Source: Pararhizobium sp. A13 (lineage in GTDB: Bacteria > Pseudomonadota > Alphaproteobacteria > Rhizobiales > Rhizobiaceae). From it: a stretch of 64,000 bases of DNA. Position 1 is the stretch's first letter. Every line of letters starts with the position of its first letter. Both the position numbers and the translations under genes were made by a program. Under the pieces are notes generated by a model. The model saw only the letters and a list, made by a program, of their open reading frames with translations. It had not been told where the DNA came from and searched no databases. The stretch spans positions 992,001 through 1,056,000 of the forward strand of contig NZ_CP149511.1 in NCBI RefSeq assembly GCF_040126305.1, in the 5' to 3' direction. Of this stretch, positions 34,380-43,635 are shown one piece after another.

Positions 34380-35216
34380 TTACGGGATCGGGTCGAACTT
34401 CAGCTCGGAGAGCGGGACGACCTTGTCAGTCCGGGTCATCTTGTATTCGGTGGTCGGACCAAGCCACTTGTCCCAGATCTTGTTGATCTCACCGGATTCA
34501 TCGAGCGCGTGGAGCGCTTCGTTGATCTTGGCAGTCAGGGCCGGCTGGTCCTTTGCCATGCCAATACCGATCGGCTGGAAGAGCATCGGATCCTGGATCA
34601 TCCGCATCTTCTTGCCCTTGGCCTGGGACTCGTTGACGAACTTCGTTGTGGTCATCGTGTTCGCCACCATGCCGCGTGCCTTGCCCTGCTGAACGGCAAG
34701 GTAGGCCGATGCGGTGTCTTGGAACGTCAGTGGCTCGGACTTATTGAGCTTGATCGACATTTCGGAGGTTGAGCCCTTCGTGGAGGCGATGCGCTGGCCG
34801 GCAAAATCGGCCTTGGTCTGGCCTGGATCGTCGGCCGGAACGATCAGCATTTCCTTTGCGAGGTAATAGGGGTCGCTGAACTGGATCTGTTCGGCGCGGC
34901 TTTGAGTGTAGGCGAGGTTAGCGACAGTTATGTCGACACGGCCGAGCTTGACTTCCGGCACGCGGGCTTCGACGGAGACGGGCTTGACCTCGGCCTTTAC
35001 GCCGAGCTGCTTGGCGATCGCATTGCACAGATCAACGTCAAAGCCGGCCATTTCGCGGGTCTGCAGATCGGGAGAGGCGAAGGGCGGCACGTCGGCGAAG
35101 GTCGCGCAGCGGAGCGTCTTGGCGGACATGATGTCGTCCAGCCGGTCGGCCTTGGCGGGCGTGATCCCGGCGGTAGCCGCGAGGGCGAAACTGAAGGCGA
35201 TGCATTTCAAGGTCAT
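34380..35216 (-). CDS. Polar amino acid ABC transporter substrate-binding protein
   Basis: A 278-residue family 3 solute-binding protein from ATG 35216. The signal peptide is about 23 residues (IAFSFALAATAGITPAKA). Mature motifs are LRCATFADVPPFASPD, GFDVDLCNAIAKQLG, VDITVANLAYTQSRAEQIQFSDPYY and GSTSEM, typical of ArtJ/GlnH-type binders. It feeds the two permeases upstream. The ligand is unknown; context (aminotransferase, 5-oxoprolinase genes and a Nac-like regulator nearby) points to an amino acid or a derivative such as an oxo- or cyclic form. The reading frame upstream of 35216 is not homologous and is ignored. Confidence 0.8.
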   Translation of the reverse strand: MTLKCIAFSFALAATAGITPAKADRLDDIMSAKTLRCATFADVPPFASPDLQTREMAGFDVDLCNAIAKQLGVKAEVKPVSVEARVPEVKLGRVDITVANLAYTQSRAEQIQFSDPYYLAKEMLIVPADDPGQTKADFAGQRIASTKGSTSEMSIKLNKSEPLTFQDTASAYLAVQQGKARGMVANTMTTTKFVNESQAKGKKMRMIQDPMLFQPIGIGMAKDQPALTAKINEALHALDESGEINKIWDKWLGPTTEYKMTRTDKVVPLSELKFDPIP

Positions 35217-35247
35217 TGCTGTTCTCCTTTGGTTATTATTGACGTAG

Positions 35248-36012
35248 TCAGTGCCGCAGATCGGCGAGGAACCGCTGAGCGCGGGGATGGCGGGGGTTGC
35301 CAAAGAACTCTTCAGGCGTCGCCATTTCGAGGATCTGGCCGGCATCGATGAACCAGATCCGATCGGCGACATCGCGTGCGAAACCCATCTCATGGGTCAC
35401 GCAAAGCATGGTCATACCTTCGGCGGCGAGGCTCTTCATGACGGCCAGGACTTCTCCGACCATCTCAGGGTCAAGCGCGCTGGTCGGCTCGTCGAACAAC
35501 ATGACCGGTGGCTCCATGGCGAGTGCGCGGGCAATCGCCACGCGCTGCTGCTGCCCGCCGGACAACTGACCGGGATAGGCATTGGCCTTGTCAGCCAGCC
35601 CGACGCGCTCGAGAAGGAGCAGTGCTTTGGCGTGGGCAACGTCCGGCGCGACGCCCTTCACCCGAATTGGCGACATCGAAACGTTGTCGACAACGGAGAG
35701 GTGCGGAAAAAGATTGAAACTCTGGAACACAAAGCCGATCCGGCTGCGCAACCGGTTGAGCTCGCGGGTCTTCATCGGCGCGTGGATGTTAAGGCCATCG
35801 AAGGAGATCGAGCCGCTGTTGATCTCCTCGAGACGATTGATCGTGCGGATCAGCGTCGATTTCCCAGAGCCGGACGGTCCGCAAATAACCACGACCTCGC
35901 CTCGGGTGACCTGAGCGTCGATCTCCTTCAGAACCTGATAGTCGCCATATTGCTTGGAGACCTTCGAGATCTTGATCGCATGCAAATCCTGCGGCAATTC
36001 TGACGTGGTCAT
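35248..36012 (-). CDS. Amino acid ABC transporter ATP-binding protein (GlnQ type)
   Basis: A 254-residue ATPase: Walker [17 protein letters not shown]-loop [18 protein letters not shown], signature [15 protein letters not shown], Walker [17 protein letters not shown] and [15 protein letters not shown]. The NRLE and SALDPE features place it in the polar amino acid group (GlnQ/HisP). Its start overlaps the stop of the upstream permease by four bases, showing translational coupling within the operon. Confidence 0.85.
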   Translation of the reverse strand: MTTSELPQDLHAIKISKVSKQYGDYQVLKEIDAQVTRGEVVVICGPSGSGKSTLIRTINRLEEINSGSISFDGLNIHAPMKTRELNRLRSRIGFVFQSFNLFPHLSVVDNVSMSPIRVKGVAPDVAHAKALLLLERVGLADKANAYPGQLSGGQQQRVAIARALAMEPPVMLFDEPTSALDPEMVGEVLAVMKSLAAEGMTMLCVTHEMGFARDVADRIWFIDAGQILEMATPEEFFGNPRHPRAQRFLADLRH

Positions 36013-36767
36013 GGCTGCTCCGATACGATTTTTGCGAGCGCGACCACCCCTGCGGGGCGGGCGCCAGTGAGGCCGGCGCGCCTGCGGGCAATGCGGCGCT
36101 CGAGACGATGGGCGACGTGGGTCAAGCTCCAGCAGATCGCGTAGTAGACGATCGCCAGGATGAGAAAGACCTGGAAGGGCTGCGTGAGGAGTTGGTTGTT
36201 GACCTGGCTCGCGGCGAAGGTGAGATCCGGCACGTTGATCACATAGCCGAGCGTCGTATCCTTGATCGTCGAGACGAAGGTCGACAGGATGCTCGGGATC
36301 ATGTTGTAGAGCGCCTGGGGCAAAATCACGAAGCGCATCGCACCGAAATAGCTGTGACCCAGAGCCTTGGCCGCTTCCATCTGCCCGTGCCCGAGCGCGA
36401 CGATCCCTGCCCGCACAACCTCACTGAGGAAGGCGCCTTGATAGACGACGAGTGTTGTCAGCATCGTCACAAAGCTCGGCACATCGGCGCCCGTCAGCAG
36501 GGGAACCAGGAAATAGCTCCAGAGAATGAGCATTAGGAGCGGCACGCCACGAGTGACGTAGACGAGTACTGTGACCGGCCAACGCAGGATCGGCCATTTG
36601 GACAGACGCGCCAGCGCCAGCAAGATGCTGATTGGAAATGCAAGAGCGATGCTCAAGGCCGACAGGATCAATGTGTTGGCAAGACCGCCCAGCGGACCGT
36701 TCGGAAACTGCCCGATCAACAGCAGGAGCCAGTAATCGCGAATGATGGCGAGGATGTCGTTAATCAT
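36009..36767 (-). CDS. Amino acid ABC transporter permease
   Basis: A 252-residue permease of the HisM/GlnP type with about five hydrophobic helices and the EAA loop [26 protein letters not shown] around residue 135-160. The N-terminal half includes [28 protein letters not shown]. It pairs with the second permease upstream to form a heterodimeric channel. Both ends overlap neighbouring genes by four bases (ATGA). Confidence 0.8.
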   Translation of the reverse strand: MINDILAIIRDYWLLLLIGQFPNGPLGGLANTLILSALSIALAFPISILLALARLSKWPILRWPVTVLVYVTRGVPLLMLILWSYFLVPLLTGADVPSFVTMLTTLVVYQGAFLSEVVRAGIVALGHGQMEAAKALGHSYFGAMRFVILPQALYNMIPSILSTFVSTIKDTTLGYVINVPDLTFAASQVNNQLLTQPFQVFLILAIVYYAICWSLTHVAHRLERRIARRRAGLTGARPAGVVALAKIVSEQP

Positions 36768-37471
36768 GCCCGTGCCCTCCAGGCTGGATCGGCGCGCATG
36801 GTCACATAGGCGCCGCCGGCCATGATGAGGAGCGAGAAGAACAGGTAGAGCACGGTTCCGATCAGATAGATCTCAAAGGTCTGGAAGCTGAGGTTCTCAA
36901 TCTCCTTGACAGCATGTGTCAGCTCGGACGCACCGATCACGATGCCCAGACTGCTGTTCTTGAAAAGCGAAACGCTGTGGTTGATCAACGGCGGCAGGGC
37001 GTTGCGGACCCCTTGCGGCATCAAGACAAAGCGCATCGCCGATATATAACCGTGACCGAGTGCCCGAGCAGCTTCCATCTGTCCCGGGCCGACCGAGCGA
37101 AGGCCCGAGCGCAAATCCTCGCTGAAATAGGCAGCCTGGCAGAGCCCAAGCCCGATGACCGCAAAAATCGCTTCTGCATTATGGCTCGCGAGCCAATAGG
37201 CCAGCCAATCTGGCATCAGCGTGAAGATGCCGAAGTACCACAGCATCAGTTGCACGAGCGTCGGCACGTTGCGGTGATAGGAGACGTAGCCGGCGACAAA
37301 CGAATTGCCGAAGCGGCCGGGGGAGAAGCGAAGCGCAAGCAGCAGGATGGCCAGCGTCATCGCCAGCAACCAGGAGCCGATCGCGATGACGAAGGTCATC
37401 ACGATGCCGTGCAGGAGCATCGCGACATAGTCCGGGTTGGTCAGGATAGCTGAAAGATCGAACCCGGTCAC
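36764..37471 (-). CDS. Amino acid ABC transporter permease
   Basis: A 235-residue permease paralogous to the next gene, with the signature MEAARALGHGYISAMRFVLMPQ near residue 130-150 and four to five membrane helices starting LLHGIVMTFVIAIGSWLLAM. It is the first of the two channel subunits. Its start overlaps the end of the SDR gene by four bases, so all six genes from the SDR to the RraA-like protein appear to be one transcript. Confidence 0.8.
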   Translation of the reverse strand: MTGFDLSAILTNPDYVAMLLHGIVMTFVIAIGSWLLAMTLAILLLALRFSPGRFGNSFVAGYVSYHRNVPTLVQLMLWYFGIFTLMPDWLAYWLASHNAEAIFAVIGLGLCQAAYFSEDLRSGLRSVGPGQMEAARALGHGYISAMRFVLMPQGVRNALPPLINHSVSLFKNSSLGIVIGASELTHAVKEIENLSFQTFEIYLIGTVLYLFFSLLIMAGGAYVTMRADPAWRARA

Positions 37472-38247
37472 GGCTTTGATCCTTTCGAGGAAGCAGCCGG
37501 GCGGGGTGTTGACGGCTTGGCCGTCTGCAACCCGCCCATAACCTGAAGCGTCGGCGTGATCTCCATGTGACCGATGTTCACGGCCACCGGTGCGGCAATG
37601 GCGAAGGCGATCGCATCGGCGATGTCGGCCGCCTGGGGCAGTTCAAAACCATCTATGAAGCGTTCCCGAATGGACGGGTCATCCCCATGCACGTGAGCGA
37701 AAATATCGGTCGCGACGCGGCCGGGGCAGATCTCGGTCACCCTCACCCGCTTTCCGAACGCATCGAGGCGCAGCTGGTTGGACAACATGCTCACACCGGC
37801 CTTCGTGGCGTGATAGGATGAATTGCCCCCGAAATTGTAGGCACCGGCGATCGACGAGATGTTGATGACATGGCCGCAATCGCGCGCCACCATGCCTGGC
37901 ACGACCATCCGGCAGAGATGCAGGACGGCGCGAAGATTGACGTCCACAAGGAGATCGATGTCGCCCTCGTCCGCCTCCAGGAATTTCTTGGGCCGATCGA
38001 CGCCGGCATTGTTGACGAGGATGTCGAAGCCGACACGGCTTGTGAGTTCTGCCAGCGCCTGACGGTCGGTGACATCGATCACATGCGCAATACAGCCGGT
38101 ACGCTCCGCAAGCCGCTTCAGCGGCTCGGCGCTGCGCGCGATCGCATGAACCTCAATATTTTCGCGGCGGAGCCGTTCCACCACAGCAGCACCGATACCG
38201 GAAGATGCACCGGTTACGAGAGCGGTCTTGTAGTCGGAAAATGGCAT
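37468..38247 (-). CDS. Short-chain dehydrogenase/reductase
   Basis: A 259-residue SDR: TGASSGIGAAVVERL, NNAGVD, catalytic Ser in INISSIAGAYNFGGN, YHATK and PGRVATDI. It resembles serine/3-hydroxy-acid dehydrogenase members of the YdfG type (ICPGRV... segment), but substrate cannot be named. It is the first gene of the amino-acid transporter operon and faces the LysR gene across a 264-base gap, so its expression should be the main target of that regulator. Confidence 0.75.
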   Translation of the reverse strand: MPFSDYKTALVTGASSGIGAAVVERLRRENIEVHAIARSAEPLKRLAERTGCIAHVIDVTDRQALAELTSRVGFDILVNNAGVDRPKKFLEADEGDIDLLVDVNLRAVLHLCRMVVPGMVARDCGHVINISSIAGAYNFGGNSSYHATKAGVSMLSNQLRLDAFGKRVRVTEICPGRVATDIFAHVHGDDPSIRERFIDGFELPQAADIADAIAFAIAAPVAVNIGHMEITPTLQVMGGLQTAKPSTPRPAASSKGSKP

Positions 38248-38511
38248 CTATTGTTCCCCTTGTATTTTGTGAAACATTAGCGGAGCTTTGAGGCCCTGCC
38301 TAAGACCGATTATCTCTGGAGCAATAAGCAAGCCTTATGGAGCGTTGTTATCGCCGCTGCGACCGGCATTCAGGGGGTCAGCAGCGAACGTCCGCGTCGG
38401 CTCGCCGCGAAGCTGCCGATCGCCGACAGCCTCGGCGTAACCGTCCAGTTGCAAAAGGTTTGTGGCTCTGTAACATGGCCAGATGCACACGGTTCAAGAT
38501 CATAAACCCTG
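38248..38511. promoter_or_regulatory. Divergent promoter gap with a Nac-type ATA-N9-TAT site
   Basis: The gap separates the SDR operon (leftward) from the LysR gene (rightward). At 38324-38338 it holds ATA-N9-TAT inside the inverted repeat ATAAG-N5-CTTAT. That is the consensus known for Nac, the LysR-type nitrogen regulator of enteric bacteria. The local LysR protein resembles Nac, so the site is a plausible operator. Confidence 0.5.
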
Positions 38512-39417
38512 ATGGACATAAGGCGTCTCAGATCATTCATTGTGATCGTCGATAGCGGCAGCATCACCCGCGCCGCGGATATCCTGCACATTGCGCAACC
38601 GGCCTTGAGTCAGCAGCTGGCTTCGCTGGAGGAGCATTTTGGCCAGAAACTGCTGATCCGCAGCCAGCAGGGCGTCAGCATGACGGATGCCGGGCATGCG
38701 GTCTACCGTCACGCGCAGATCATCCTGCGGCAGATGGAGCAGGCACAGGCAGATGCGTCAGCTGCGGGCAATTCTCTGGCCGGACGTGTGTCGGTCGGGC
38801 TGGTGCCCTTCAGCAGCGCCGCGACGCTATCCGTCGATTTGCTGGCCGAGACAAGAAAGCGCCATCCGGGCATCCTTTTGCATCTCACCGAAAGCGTTGG
38901 CCAGACCTATAGCCAGATGATCATGAACGGCCGACTTGAAATGGCTCTTATCCACGGATCCGGGCCAATCAAAGGCGTCCGTTTCGAGCCGCTCCTCAGC
39001 GAGGAGTTCTTTCTCGTCGCGCACCGGGACTTTGCGATCGAGGCCGACAACAAGCCGGTGCCGGTCACTGCACTGGACGGGATGCCGTTTTTGCTACCGC
39101 CCGCCTACAACTTCGTCCGTCGTGCGGTCGATACGGCGTTCACGCGTTCGCGCACCAATCTCAAGGTGGTCGGTGAGGTGGAGATCGTAAGGACGCTTAC
39201 ACGCGCCGTCAGCGGCGGTCTCGGCGCAACCATCATGCCGAAAGCCATCGCCGATCGGATCGTGACAGAATCGAGCGAGCCACTGATCTGTCGGATCGTC
39301 TCCCCAAAGATCGAGGAGACGCTTTCGCTCTGCGTGTCGGACCAGACGCCATTGTCGGAATCGGCGGTTGCCGTCAAAGATATTCTTCTGGAGCTGACAG
39401 CGCGGCTACGGCCCTAA
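38512..39417 (+). CDS. LysR-family regulator, Nac-like
   Basis: A 301-residue LysR-type protein. The N-terminal DNA-binding part is MDIRRLRSFIVIVDSGSITRA then ADILHIAQPALSQQLASLE, very like Nac (nitrogen assimilation control) of enterics in the HIAQPALSQQ segment. The C-terminal half is the periplasmic-binding-protein-like effector domain (VSVGLVPFSSAATLS to the end). It is divergent from the amino-acid transporter operon and convergent with the pxp/aminotransferase operon. The effector is unknown; regulation of the adjacent transporter is the default inference. Confidence 0.75.
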   Translation: MDIRRLRSFIVIVDSGSITRAADILHIAQPALSQQLASLEEHFGQKLLIRSQQGVSMTDAGHAVYRHAQIILRQMEQAQADASAAGNSLAGRVSVGLVPFSSAATLSVDLLAETRKRHPGILLHLTESVGQTYSQMIMNGRLEMALIHGSGPIKGVRFEPLLSEEFFLVAHRDFAIEADNKPVPVTALDGMPFLLPPAYNFVRRAVDTAFTRSRTNLKVVGEVEIVRTLTRAVSGGLGATIMPKAIADRIVTESSEPLICRIVSPKIEETLSLCVSDQTPLSESAVAVKDILLELTARLRP

Positions 39418-39455
39418 GCTGCAGTGCAGCGGCGCCGAAGGGGTGATCTCGTTTC

Positions 39456-40658
39456 TTATTTCATATCCTTGCAGAATTGGGCGATCCGCGCGCATGCTTC
39501 CGCCAATTGCTCCATACTCGTGGCATAGGAAATGCGGAAGAAGGGACTCATTCCGTAGGCTGCGCCCTGAACGGTCGCGACATGATGTTCATCCACCAGA
39601 GCCATGACGAAATCGACATCCGTCTCGATCTTTCGTCCACCCTTGCTGGTCTTGCCGATAAGCTCGGCAATGTTCGGGAAAATGTAGAAGGCGCCCTCCG
39701 GCTTATGGCAGCGCAACCCCTCGATTTCGGCGAGCTTGCCGAGGACGAAATCGCGCCTCTCTTTGTAAATCTCGGCCCGCGTCTTTAGCAGGTCTTGCGG
39801 TCCCTTCAGCGCGGCCGTTGCTGCGGCCTGGGTCACCGTCGTGATGCCACCGCTATTCTGGCCGTTGACGTTGCTGATCGCGGCGATCAGGTCTTTCGGA
39901 CCACCGCAGAAACCAAGCCGCCAGCCAGTCATGGCATAGGCCTTGGAGACACCGTTCATCGTCAACACCCGGTCGTAGAGCCTAGGCTCCACTTCTGCGA
40001 TCGTGCAGAACTCGAAACCGTCGTAGACCAGATGCTCGTAGATGTCATCGGTCATGATCCAGACGTGCGGATGGCGCAGCATGACCTCGGCGATGGCGGC
40101 CATTTCGGCTCGGGAACATGCAGCGCCGGTCGGATTGCTCGGAAAATTCAAGAAGAGCCATTTGGTGCGGGGCGTGATCGCAGCCTCAAGGTCCTCAGCG
40201 CGCAGCTTGAAGCCGGCTTGCTGGGGGCAAGCAACCGGAACGGGAATGCCGCCCGCAAATTTGACGATGTCGGCGTAGCTGACCCACGATGGGGTTGGAA
40301 TAACCACCTCGTCGCCGGGATTGCAGGTCGCCAGCATTGCGTTGAAGATCACCTGCTTGCCGCCGCCGGAAACGACAATCTGACTGGCATCGTAATTGAG
40401 ATTGTTGTCCCGTTTGAACTTGTTGGCGATAGCAGCCTTCAGGGCGGGCGTTCCGTCCATCGGCGGATATTTCGTGTCGCCGGCAAGAGCCGCCGCATGG
40501 GCAGCCTCGATTGCATGGATCGGAGTTGGGAAGTCCGGCTCTCCGGATGACAGGCTGACCACCTTCACGCCCTTGGCGGCAAGGTCCCGGGCGCGCTGTG
40601 TCATCGCGGCGGAGGCTGAAATGGAAACGTTTTTCAGGCGTTCGGCAATTGCAGGCAT
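39456..40658 (-). CDS. Class I aminotransferase (aspartate aminotransferase family)
   Basis: A 400-residue PLP enzyme from the ATG at 40658 (MPAIAERLKNVSISASAAM); an ATG 14 codons earlier is possible. Motifs are VVSLSSGEPDFPTP, NFPSNPTGA, DDIYEHLVYD and the PLP lysine in NGVSKAYAMTGWRLGF, with FRISYATS near the C-terminus holding the substrate-carboxylate Arg. It is the last gene of the accB-pxpA operon. It probably removes an amino group from the product of that pathway or acts on the amino acid imported by the neighbouring transporter. Confidence 0.8.
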   Translation of the reverse strand: MPAIAERLKNVSISASAAMTQRARDLAAKGVKVVSLSSGEPDFPTPIHAIEAAHAAALAGDTKYPPMDGTPALKAAIANKFKRDNNLNYDASQIVVSGGGKQVIFNAMLATCNPGDEVVIPTPSWVSYADIVKFAGGIPVPVACPQQAGFKLRAEDLEAAITPRTKWLFLNFPSNPTGAACSRAEMAAIAEVMLRHPHVWIMTDDIYEHLVYDGFEFCTIAEVEPRLYDRVLTMNGVSKAYAMTGWRLGFCGGPKDLIAAISNVNGQNSGGITTVTQAAATAALKGPQDLLKTRAEIYKERRDFVLGKLAEIEGLRCHKPEGAFYIFPNIAELIGKTSKGGRKIETDVDFVMALVDEHHVATVQGAAYGMSPFFRISYATSMEQLAEACARIAQFCKDMK

Positions 40659-40718
40659 GAACGTGACTCTCGATATGGATTGGAGTTGAGGGCGATTCAC
40701 AGCGCGGCCTGAAGCTCG

Positions 40719-41486
40719 TCAGCCGACGATCTCGGCGGCGGGAGCTATAGTCGCGCCGGTGGCTTCGATCTCGCTACGCACAATCCGTGCGAGCTCGAGC
40801 GCGCCTGGCGTATCGCTATGGACAAGGATGGAGCGTGCCGGGATGGCGATCGTTCCGCCATCGACGGTCCTGACGGAGCCTTCGAGCAGAAATTGTCGCA
40901 CCCGTTCTCGCACTGCGGCTTCTTCCTTGATGACGGCGCCGGGCAGCCCACGGGTAACCAACCTACCCTGCGCGTCATAGGCGCGATCAGCCAGAAAGAG
41001 CGCGAGGGTCTTCAAGCCGGCACGCTTGGCCGCCTGTTCGATCTCGCTTCCTGGCATGGCGAAGACGATAAGGTTCGGGTGCACCGTCCTGACGGCATCC
41101 ATTATGAGGTCGGCAAGCACCGGGTCTCGATTGACCATGTTCCCCATCGCCGCATGAAAGCTAATGTGCGACACGGTCATATGTTCGCTCCCTGCAATGG
41201 CCGCCAGCGCACCCAGCTGGTAGAGCATCTGCTGGCGAAGTTCGTCGGCGCCGAATGGCATTTCGCGGCGGCCGAACCCCATCCGGTCAGGCAGGCCGGG
41301 GTGAGCGCCGATGCCGACGCCGTTCGCCTTGGCATGACGCACCATACGCGCCATCGTGTCAGGATCGCCGCCGTGGAACCCGCAGGCGATGTTGGCCGAC
41401 GAGACGACCTTCATCATCGCCTCGTCGTCGCAAAGCCGGTAGGGGCCAAATCCTTCGCCCATGTCGGAATTCAGGTCGATCTTCAT
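40719..41486 (-). CDS. pxpA: 5-oxoprolinase subunit A (LamB/YcsF family)
   Basis: A 255-residue LamB/YcsF protein: MKIDLNSDMGEGFGPYRLCD, SSANIACGFHGGDP, GIGAHPGLPDRMGFGRREM and EVFADRAYD-like ALFLADRAYDAQGRLV. With PxpB and PxpC it makes the prokaryotic ATP-dependent 5-oxoprolinase, which opens pyroglutamate to glutamate. All three subunits are encoded together here. The extra biotin carboxylase and carrier genes in the operon raise the question whether the complex has a carboxylation step or a different lactam substrate. Confidence 0.85.
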   Translation of the reverse strand: MKIDLNSDMGEGFGPYRLCDDEAMMKVVSSANIACGFHGGDPDTMARMVRHAKANGVGIGAHPGLPDRMGFGRREMPFGADELRQQMLYQLGALAAIAGSEHMTVSHISFHAAMGNMVNRDPVLADLIMDAVRTVHPNLIVFAMPGSEIEQAAKRAGLKTLALFLADRAYDAQGRLVTRGLPGAVIKEEAAVRERVRQFLLEGSVRTVDGGTIAIPARSILVHSDTPGALELARIVRSEIEATGATIAPAAEIVG

Positions 41487-41510
41487 CGGATATTCCTTTT
41501 GAAAGGCTGG

Positions 41511-42512
41511 TTAGCGCTGAGCCATGGCCTTCAAGGCGCGTTTCACCATCTGCGATATACTGCGCACATCTTCGATATAATCGTCGACCGCCCGATCGAC
41601 CTCTCGCGCTTCGGCATGTGTCGATCGGACAAACCGTAACCGGCTACCGATGCGGGCCTGGCCGAGCCGCCATAGATCGGCTTCGATCACGCCTGCGATC
41701 TTCGGATATCCGCCAGCCGTGTTGGCGTCGCTCATCTGAACGATCGGCTCGCCGCCGGGCGGCACTTGAATGACGCCCGGCACGATGCCATGCGAGCGCA
41801 TTTCCAACGGCGCCATCGGCTTGATTGGGTCTCCTGAGAGGCGATAGCCGGTCCGGTCGCTTTGAGAGGAGATCTTCCATGTCTGGTTCCAGAACCGGTC
41901 GGCGTCGACGCCAAACAGATCGTGTTCCCCGGCCGGCAGAGCGCGGATCAGCAACGTCCCGTCCGTGCTCGAAGGAAAGACCTCGGACAGCGCCGATGCC
42001 GGCGGGACGACGGCCATACCGTCTTTCGGCATCAGGCTTTCATCGAATGCCTCTCCAACCGCCACGACGTCACCATTGGCCAGCGAACGACCGGCATTTC
42101 CGCCAAAGGCGCCCCGAAGCGACGTGCTTCGCGACCCCATGATTGGCGCGACGTCAACTCCTCCACCCACACAGATGTACAGGCGCGCCGATGCTGGCGG
42201 CATTGGCAGAACAAGCATCTGCCCTGATCTGGCGGTCTGGGTGCACCAAGGCAGCAGTTCGATGCCATCGAGCGTCGCGTTGCATTCCGCGCCTGTCACA
42301 GTGAACATAACGTCGCCAGCGAAGCGCACGCGGAAGGGGAAGGTCTGCACCTCGATCACCGCCGCACCTTCGTCATTGCCAATGAGTATGTTGCCGACCT
42401 TCAGGGCGAGTGGATCCATGGCGCCGCTCGCGGTTACGCCAATATCCCGATAACCCGGCCGGCCGAGATCCTGGATGGTGTTAAATGGGCCAGTCTCGAC
42501 GATCTCGATCAT
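41511..42512 (-). CDS. pxpC: 5-oxoprolinase subunit C (biotin-dependent carboxyltransferase-like)
   Basis: About 333 residues from ATG 42512, which overlaps the pxpB stop. It has the family start MIEIVETGPFNTIQDLGRPGYRDIG in form, GAMDPLALKVGN, VTGAECNATLDG, and PPGGEPIVQMSDANTAGGYPKIA, all typical of PxpC (YbgK/KipA). The fold is related to the carboxyltransferase part of urea amidolyase, hence the common annotation. It acts as a complex with PxpB. Confidence 0.85.
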   Translation of the reverse strand: MIEIVETGPFNTIQDLGRPGYRDIGVTASGAMDPLALKVGNILIGNDEGAAVIEVQTFPFRVRFAGDVMFTVTGAECNATLDGIELLPWCTQTARSGQMLVLPMPPASARLYICVGGGVDVAPIMGSRSTSLRGAFGGNAGRSLANGDVVAVGEAFDESLMPKDGMAVVPPASALSEVFPSSTDGTLLIRALPAGEHDLFGVDADRFWNQTWKISSQSDRTGYRLSGDPIKPMAPLEMRSHGIVPGVIQVPPGGEPIVQMSDANTAGGYPKIAGVIEADLWRLGQARIGSRLRFVRSTHAEAREVDRAVDDYIEDVRSISQMVKRALKAMAQR

Positions 42513-43210
42513 AGTTCGATCCTCGCAGGCACGAAGCGCACGATATCGCCCGGCGCCATGATTGCCGGGTTCGGCGATGTGGGATCGAACATCTGCAAAT
42601 CGGCAAAGCCTATGGAGTTCCACCCGTTCGGCCCGGTGAGAACGGCCACGCCGGTCTGCATGCCGCCGATCGTCACGCAGCCCCTAGCCATCTTCAAGGA
42701 GGGTATGGTCTTCCGGGGCATGTGTATCCGGGGGTCGAGGCCGTGGAGATAGCCAAAGCCGGGTGCGCTTCCCAAGGCGAAGACCCTGTAGGTCGCTTCG
42801 TGATGGATGCGAACGACCTCCCGGTCACGGAGACCGGAAAGATCACACAGGGCTGCGAGATCGGTTGCGTGTTCACCACCATAGTGAACGGCGATCTCGA
42901 TCGTCTTTCCCTTCAAATCCAGGCTTTGCGCGCCGTCCCAGGCCTCAAGCAGACGCCTCACGACTGCATCTGGATCTTCCGGGGTCTTCTTGAGGACGGC
43001 GAGCAGATTGGTCATCCCCGGGACGATTTCAGACAAATCTTCCCAGCTCTTGAGGATTTTCGAAAGTGCCCAAATGCGACGCTGGGCAACAAGATCAAAA
43101 TCGCCGGGAGCTTCAAGCAAAAATGCTCGGGAGCCGATGGCAGAGATGCGCGCGCGGCCCAATGTGGACGGTTTGATCTCCGGCGCATATGGTTTCAACG
43201 ACGCGATCAT
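42509..43210 (-). CDS. pxpB: 5-oxoprolinase subunit B
   Basis: About 233 residues from ATG 43210. It has the PxpB (YbgJ/KipI) signature HHEATYRVFALGSAPGFGYL then HGLDPRIHMPRK and GCVTIGGMQTGVAVLTGPNGW. The N-terminal part ARISAIGSRAFLLEAPGDF fits the usual short family length. Overlaps on both sides (four bases each) tie it to pxpC and to the degenerate biotin-carrier gene. Confidence 0.85.
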   Translation of the reverse strand: MIASLKPYAPEIKPSTLGRARISAIGSRAFLLEAPGDFDLVAQRRIWALSKILKSWEDLSEIVPGMTNLLAVLKKTPEDPDAVVRRLLEAWDGAQSLDLKGKTIEIAVHYGGEHATDLAALCDLSGLRDREVVRIHHEATYRVFALGSAPGFGYLHGLDPRIHMPRKTIPSLKMARGCVTIGGMQTGVAVLTGPNGWNSIGFADLQMFDPTSPNPAIMAPGDIVRFVPARIEL

Positions 43211-43635
43211 GGATAAGGCTCGATTTCGAAGAGAGAGTCGCCGAACCCCACCATCGCACCATGCGCGGCGAAGCACTTCGACAGAATGCCTGGCTGGTTG
43301 GCTTTAACCGGAAGTAGGATGGGCCCGACACGGATGAAGCCAAGGATCTCCGCCAGCGTCACAATTTGCCGATCATTGTTGGCCGCGGGCGGACGCGACG
43401 GATGGTGACCCCAGAAATAACCGGCCATCGGTGCCTTGATGAGAACGGCCGGCGTCGCAGGAGCGGTCGGCTTCCCCTCTTCTAAGAGGAGTATGGAAGG
43501 ACGGTTGCCCCTGGCAAGCACGATCCGCAGCTGACGGGCCGGCTGCTTGATTTCCAGTCCATCCACACCAGCGGCTTCAAGCGCTGCGGCCAGACAAGCG
43601 ATCGTGGCGGGGTCGCTGAAGTCCAGTTCGCTCAT
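43207..43635 (-). CDS. Biotin-carrier-like protein lacking the biotinylation motif
   Basis: A 142-residue protein from ATG 43635. Its C-terminal half has the biotinyl/lipoyl fold pattern of AccB: LIKAPMAGYFWG in place of IRSPMVGTFY, and FGDSLFEIE at the end. Where AccB has the hairpin EAMKMMN, this protein has RVGPILL, so the lysine that carries biotin is replaced by proline. It cannot be biotinylated at the usual place. It sits between accC and pxpB with four-base overlaps at both ends, and a normal carrier gene lies at the head of the operon. It may be a structural subunit of a PxpB/C-AccC complex. Confidence 0.65.
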   Translation of the reverse strand: MSELDFSDPATIACLAAALEAAGVDGLEIKQPARQLRIVLARGNRPSILLLEEGKPTAPATPAVLIKAPMAGYFWGHHPSRPPAANNDRQIVTLAEILGFIRVGPILLPVKANQPGILSKCFAAHGAMVGFGDSLFEIEPYP

